NCBI GenBank assembly: GCA_041398845.1
Contig: JAWKTZ010000012.1
Location: 186,001 to 250,000, forward strand
Length of the DNA stretch: 64,000 bases
Direction: 5' to 3'
DNA from: Fuerstiella sp041398845
GTDB taxonomy: Bacteria > Planctomycetota > Planctomycetia > Planctomycetales > Planctomycetaceae
Part shown: piece by piece, positions 61,437 to 64,000 of the stretch
How positions within the stretch are numbered: the stretch's first letter is position 1
How the letters are laid out: the number at the start of each line of letters is the position of its first letter
The notes under the pieces: generated by a model
Database searches by the model: none
The model's input: only the letters and a program-made list of their open reading frames with translations
Told to the model about the DNA's origin: nothing
Program-made: the position numbers and the translations under genes

Positions 61437-62816
61437 ATGCCCGTCTTTCGTTACGAAGCGACCGACTCATCAGGAATCCCTGTTCATGGAACAGCGGATG
61501 CTGCGGACGACGCCGAACTGAATGCCGCGCTGGAACGACGAGGTCTCCGGCTGGTCAGTTGCACTCTGTTGTCACTGGATGCGTTGATCAGCAATCAGCG
61601 CAGGACCCTGCCACGACTGTATCAACTGCGCGTCGGCGAGCAACTGCGCGAGGCGCTGCTGTCCGGGCTTCCGGCTCATGAAGCCGTGCGAGCAATCGTG
61701 GCCGAACCTCTGGTTCACCCTTTGCTGAGCGTTGCTCCGTGGCTGCAGGGAATGTCCGTTCTGGCGTTTCTGGTGGCCGTGATGTGCTGGAAGGTGTCCG
61801 GAAGCATGTTTGCCGCCGTTCAGGCGACAGCAATCGTGATGTTGGTGGTGGTTCCCGTGATCTGGATGGTTCTGCGAAGACACTATCTGCTGGTGCCTCG
61901 GCGATTGTTGCGGCGGCTGGCGGATCGACTGGAAGCGGGCGAATCGTTGTCTTCCGAAGCAGACGGAGTGATGCCGGACGAAATGCGGTCAGTGATGCGA
62001 GCGGACATTGATGACGCCGGAAAGGCTCGGATTGCGGCCGACCTGGTGCCCTGTCTGCTGGGAAGCAGTCTGCGAACTCAGCAGTTTGTGATGGCCACAG
62101 TGGGTCCGTTGTTTCTGTTGGGAGTGGTTCTGGTCGTCCTGTATGCCGGGATGCTGTTTATTGTGCCACAGTTCACGGACATCTTCGAAGGGTTTGGCGT
62201 TGAGCTGCCGGCCATCACGCTGATGATTGTTGATCTGGGCCGAGTGGTCAGTTTCTTTGGAATTGCCGGTTGGGTGACTTTGATCGCCGCAGGCTGCGGC
62301 ATTCTGATCCTGATTTCCAAAGCGCTGACGACGGGCTGGACGATGGAACTGCTGGCTCGCATCCCGGTGTTTGGCATGGCGTTTCGCTGGGCCATGCAGG
62401 CAAAGGTCGCTCGAATGCTGGCGGCCGCTGTTCGTAACGGAGCGTCGTATGCGGAATCCGTTCGAGTGGCAACGGCAGGCAGTGGCTTTCGGTCGGTTCA
62501 GAGTGTCGGTCAGTCGATGGCCATGGAGCTGGAAACCGGCAGCGGACAGATCATTCACAGTCGCCTGCTGTCGGGCCTGCCGATGTCCATGCTGTATGTC
62601 ACCAGCAGCGACACGTCAGATGAGGAACGTCGTTCGGCAATCGCTCAGACGTTTCAGCGTTTGTCCGAGATGCTGGAATCGGCAACGGTCGGCCAGGGGC
62701 GATTGTTTGCGGTGCTGGTTCAGTTTCTGACAGTTTCCCTTGCCGGATTCTGCGTCGCGGTGGGTGTGTTCGCCATGTTCCTGCCTTTGATCAAGTTGCT
62801 GAACGATCTGTCATGA
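61437..62816 (+). CDS. gspF: GspF/PilC-family membrane platform protein, copy 2
   Basis: 459 residues, near the full length of GspF (~400). The family N-terminus PVFRYEATDSSGIPVHGTAD is present. TM helices are at about 98-150, and the canonical loop FIVPQFTDIFEGFGVELP is at about 240-257. The final helix ends FAMFLPLIKLLNDLS. The first T2SSF domain is short and irregular. It is separated from copy 1 by a family B palindrome, and copy 3 follows closely. Confidence 0.85.
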   Translation: MPVFRYEATDSSGIPVHGTADAADDAELNAALERRGLRLVSCTLLSLDALISNQRRTLPRLYQLRVGEQLREALLSGLPAHEAVRAIVAEPLVHPLLSVAPWLQGMSVLAFLVAVMCWKVSGSMFAAVQATAIVMLVVVPVIWMVLRRHYLLVPRRLLRRLADRLEAGESLSSEADGVMPDEMRSVMRADIDDAGKARIAADLVPCLLGSSLRTQQFVMATVGPLFLLGVVLVVLYAGMLFIVPQFTDIFEGFGVELPAITLMIVDLGRVVSFFGIAGWVTLIAAGCGILILISKALTTGWTMELLARIPVFGMAFRWAMQAKVARMLAAAVRNGASYAESVRVATAGSGFRSVQSVGQSMAMELETGSGQIIHSRLLSGLPMSMLYVTSSDTSDEERRSAIAQTFQRLSEMLESATVGQGRLFAVLVQFLTVSLAGFCVAVGVFAMFLPLIKLLNDLS

Positions 62817-62856
62817 TGATGTTTTGTTTTCCCTCCTTCTGTTCGGTCCCTATGCC

Positions 62857-63930
62857 ATGAGCGGCGGTCATCTTCAGGCGATGCTGTTTGTGCTGAATCG
62901 TCCGGAACCCATTCGGCAGTCGAGTCTGCTGATGGTTCTGGCGACGGGCATCGGTCACGCACCGGCGTTGATGGCCGGATTAAAGGCTCTGGCGGAAGAA
63001 TCGCAGCCGCCATGGTCCAGCCGCATTCAGCAACTGCGGATTCTGTTGTCTCAGGGACAGACTCTGTCCGAAGCATTGACAAGTGCCACCGGACTGCTGC
63101 CCGAACAGACGTTGATTGCCGTTCGAGTTGCCGAAGAATCCGGAGCACTGAAGCAGGTGTTGGCTGAGGAGGCTCAGCGACTGATGCGGGCGGACGAATC
63201 CGGCAACAGCGTTCAGGCCTCAATTCCGACAACTCTGGCATGGATGGTGGCACTCGGCCTGGTGGCTACGTTCCTGATCACTTTCATCATGATGTCCATC
63301 ATCCCGAAGTTCAAAGCCATCTTTGAAGGGTTTGGTGTTGAGCTGCCGGAGGTCACGGTGACGCTGATCGAGGTCTCGGACTGGACGATGTCGTATTTCT
63401 TCCTGATCGTTTTTCCCATCACCAGTCTGCTGTTGTACGGCTTCTATAAACTTGTTCGAGCACACCTGCGTTATCTCGCCACCGGGCACGTGCTGGGTTC
63501 CGAACGATTCTCCCGGTACTGGACGCCGATGATTCTGCGGATGCTGAGCGTGGTGGTTTCCACCGGTCGTTCTCTGGGCGACGGAGTGCATGCCATCCAG
63601 CGAGAACTCGTTCCCGGACGGGCGTCGCGGCAACTGAGCGGAGTGCGGCAGAGCATTTATTCAGGAACGGACTGCTGGGAAGCCCTGCGAGCTCACGGTT
63701 TCCTGAAACGTCGGGAAGTCGCCTTTCTGAACTCCACGGCCAAAACACATCATCTGGACTGGGGCCTGATTCATCTGGGACGCACCATCGAACGTCGCCG
63801 GGAACGCTGGCTGCGGCTGTGCGTTTCGTTTGTCCAGCCGGTGATCATCCTTCTGGCCGGAACTGTGGTGGGATTCGTCGTGATCGCGTTGTTCATGCCG
63901 ATCGTCAAACTGATCAATGACATAAGTTAA
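62857..63930 (+). CDS. gspF: GspF/PilC-family membrane platform protein, copy 3
   Basis: 357 residues from the ATG at 62857. A TTG at 62824, seven bases after copy 2 ends, would give 368 residues. Compared with copy 2, the N-terminal extension is missing. The first T2SSF domain (TLSEALTSATGLLPEQTLIA) and the canonical IIPKFKAIFEGFGVELPEVT loop are intact, and the C-terminus FMPIVKLINDIS closely matches copy 2. Three platform genes in a row are unusual (one is normal). Confidence 0.85.
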   Translation: MSGGHLQAMLFVLNRPEPIRQSSLLMVLATGIGHAPALMAGLKALAEESQPPWSSRIQQLRILLSQGQTLSEALTSATGLLPEQTLIAVRVAEESGALKQVLAEEAQRLMRADESGNSVQASIPTTLAWMVALGLVATFLITFIMMSIIPKFKAIFEGFGVELPEVTVTLIEVSDWTMSYFFLIVFPITSLLLYGFYKLVRAHLRYLATGHVLGSERFSRYWTPMILRMLSVVVSTGRSLGDGVHAIQRELVPGRASRQLSGVRQSIYSGTDCWEALRAHGFLKRREVAFLNSTAKTHHLDWGLIHLGRTIERRRERWLRLCVSFVQPVIILLAGTVVGFVVIALFMPIVKLINDIS

Positions 63931-63936
63931 TTTGTA

Positions 63937-64000
63937 ATGAAACAACATCTGTCACAGCAGTCATCCGGCGTTCGAAAGGGATCGCTGATCATCGAAATGG
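63937..64000 (+). CDS. Start of a probable pseudopilin gene (runs off the window)
   Basis: Only 21 codons are visible: MKQHLSQQSSGVRKGSLIIEM. KGSLIIEM resembles a class III prepilin cleavage site, with Gly before the cut, a hydrophobic segment after it, and Glu at +5. Its place right after gspF supports a pseudopilin of the same cluster. Confidence 0.6.
   Translation, partial: MKQHLSQQSSGVRKGSLIIEM

Noticed and set aside
1..64000. tRNA, rRNA or riboswitch
   Set aside because: No cloverleaf or conserved riboswitch core was recognised by eye; a covariance-model search would be decisive.

Overview
The window looks like chromosomal DNA of a marine-type Planctomycetota bacterium (order Planctomycetales or a close relative). 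The lineage call rests on the gene content. There is a DUF1559 prepilin-like protein with an H-X9-DG motif, and a giant secreted protein that opens with an LEPR-type planctomycete signal. Two TPR/FG-GAP/ASPIC-UnbV (CRTAC1-type) proteins stand in tandem, and several Tat-exported Gfo/Idh/MocA, TIM-barrel and molybdopterin enzymes are present. A formylmethanofuran dehydrogenase B subunit of the H4MPT-linked C1 pathway and a Trx7/PDZ protein complete the picture. GC is moderately high and most genes sit in short operons of one to three. No rRNA, tRNA, CRISPR array, prophage or intact transposase gene was recognised.

Layout. 1-5.0 kb: an ftsL-like gene and ftsI (division transpeptidase) separated by a composite palindromic repeat, then an unknown protein and a membrane GT2 glycosyltransferase. 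5.1-9.2 kb: a GT39-like membrane glycosyltransferase, divergent fwdB, and a secreted lyase-like protein. 9.7-14.3 kb: a YkgJ Fe-S/zinc-cluster protein with a GT4 glycosyltransferase, Hsp20, and a P1B-type metal ATPase. 14.6-23.8 kb: an FtsX/MacB-like permease, rpiB, a coupled Gfo/Idh/MocA + GntP pair, trxB, eda and ppk2. 24.0-25.7 kb: an unusual overlapping two-gene cassette of unknown function. 25.7-32.4 kb: a sugar-phosphate isomerase-like protein, a SKI2-like helicase, an M20 amidohydrolase and a sulfite-oxidase-like Mo enzyme. 32.5-40.3 kb: the tandem CRTAC1 paralogues, a small lipoprotein and DUF1559. 41.1-47.1 kb: the Trx7/PDZ protein with a CxxCH motif, a 1250-residue Calx-beta/cyclophilin surface protein, and a STAS protein. 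47.5-52.2 kb: a NagB/PIG-L fusion, a tandem universal stress protein, a class-II-like cytochrome c and a TlpA-like lipoprotein. 52.7-58.7 kb: uup (ABC-F), argS, cmoA, a GT2 and a small overlapping gene. 59.0 kb to the end: gspE with three consecutive gspF paralogues and the start of a pseudopilin gene.

The most striking non-coding feature is the density of long, nearly perfect palindromes. At least seven sequence families (A-G here) sit in intergenic space, often touching stop codons. Family B occurs as three near-identical copies of about 97 bp, one nested or rearranged copy and several fragments. Family A occurs four times. These look like REP/MITE-type non-autonomous elements. The best candidate for an undescribed gene system is the overlapping pair at 24047-25697, whose second protein has an ImmA/IrrE-like C-terminus but no visible HExxH metal site.
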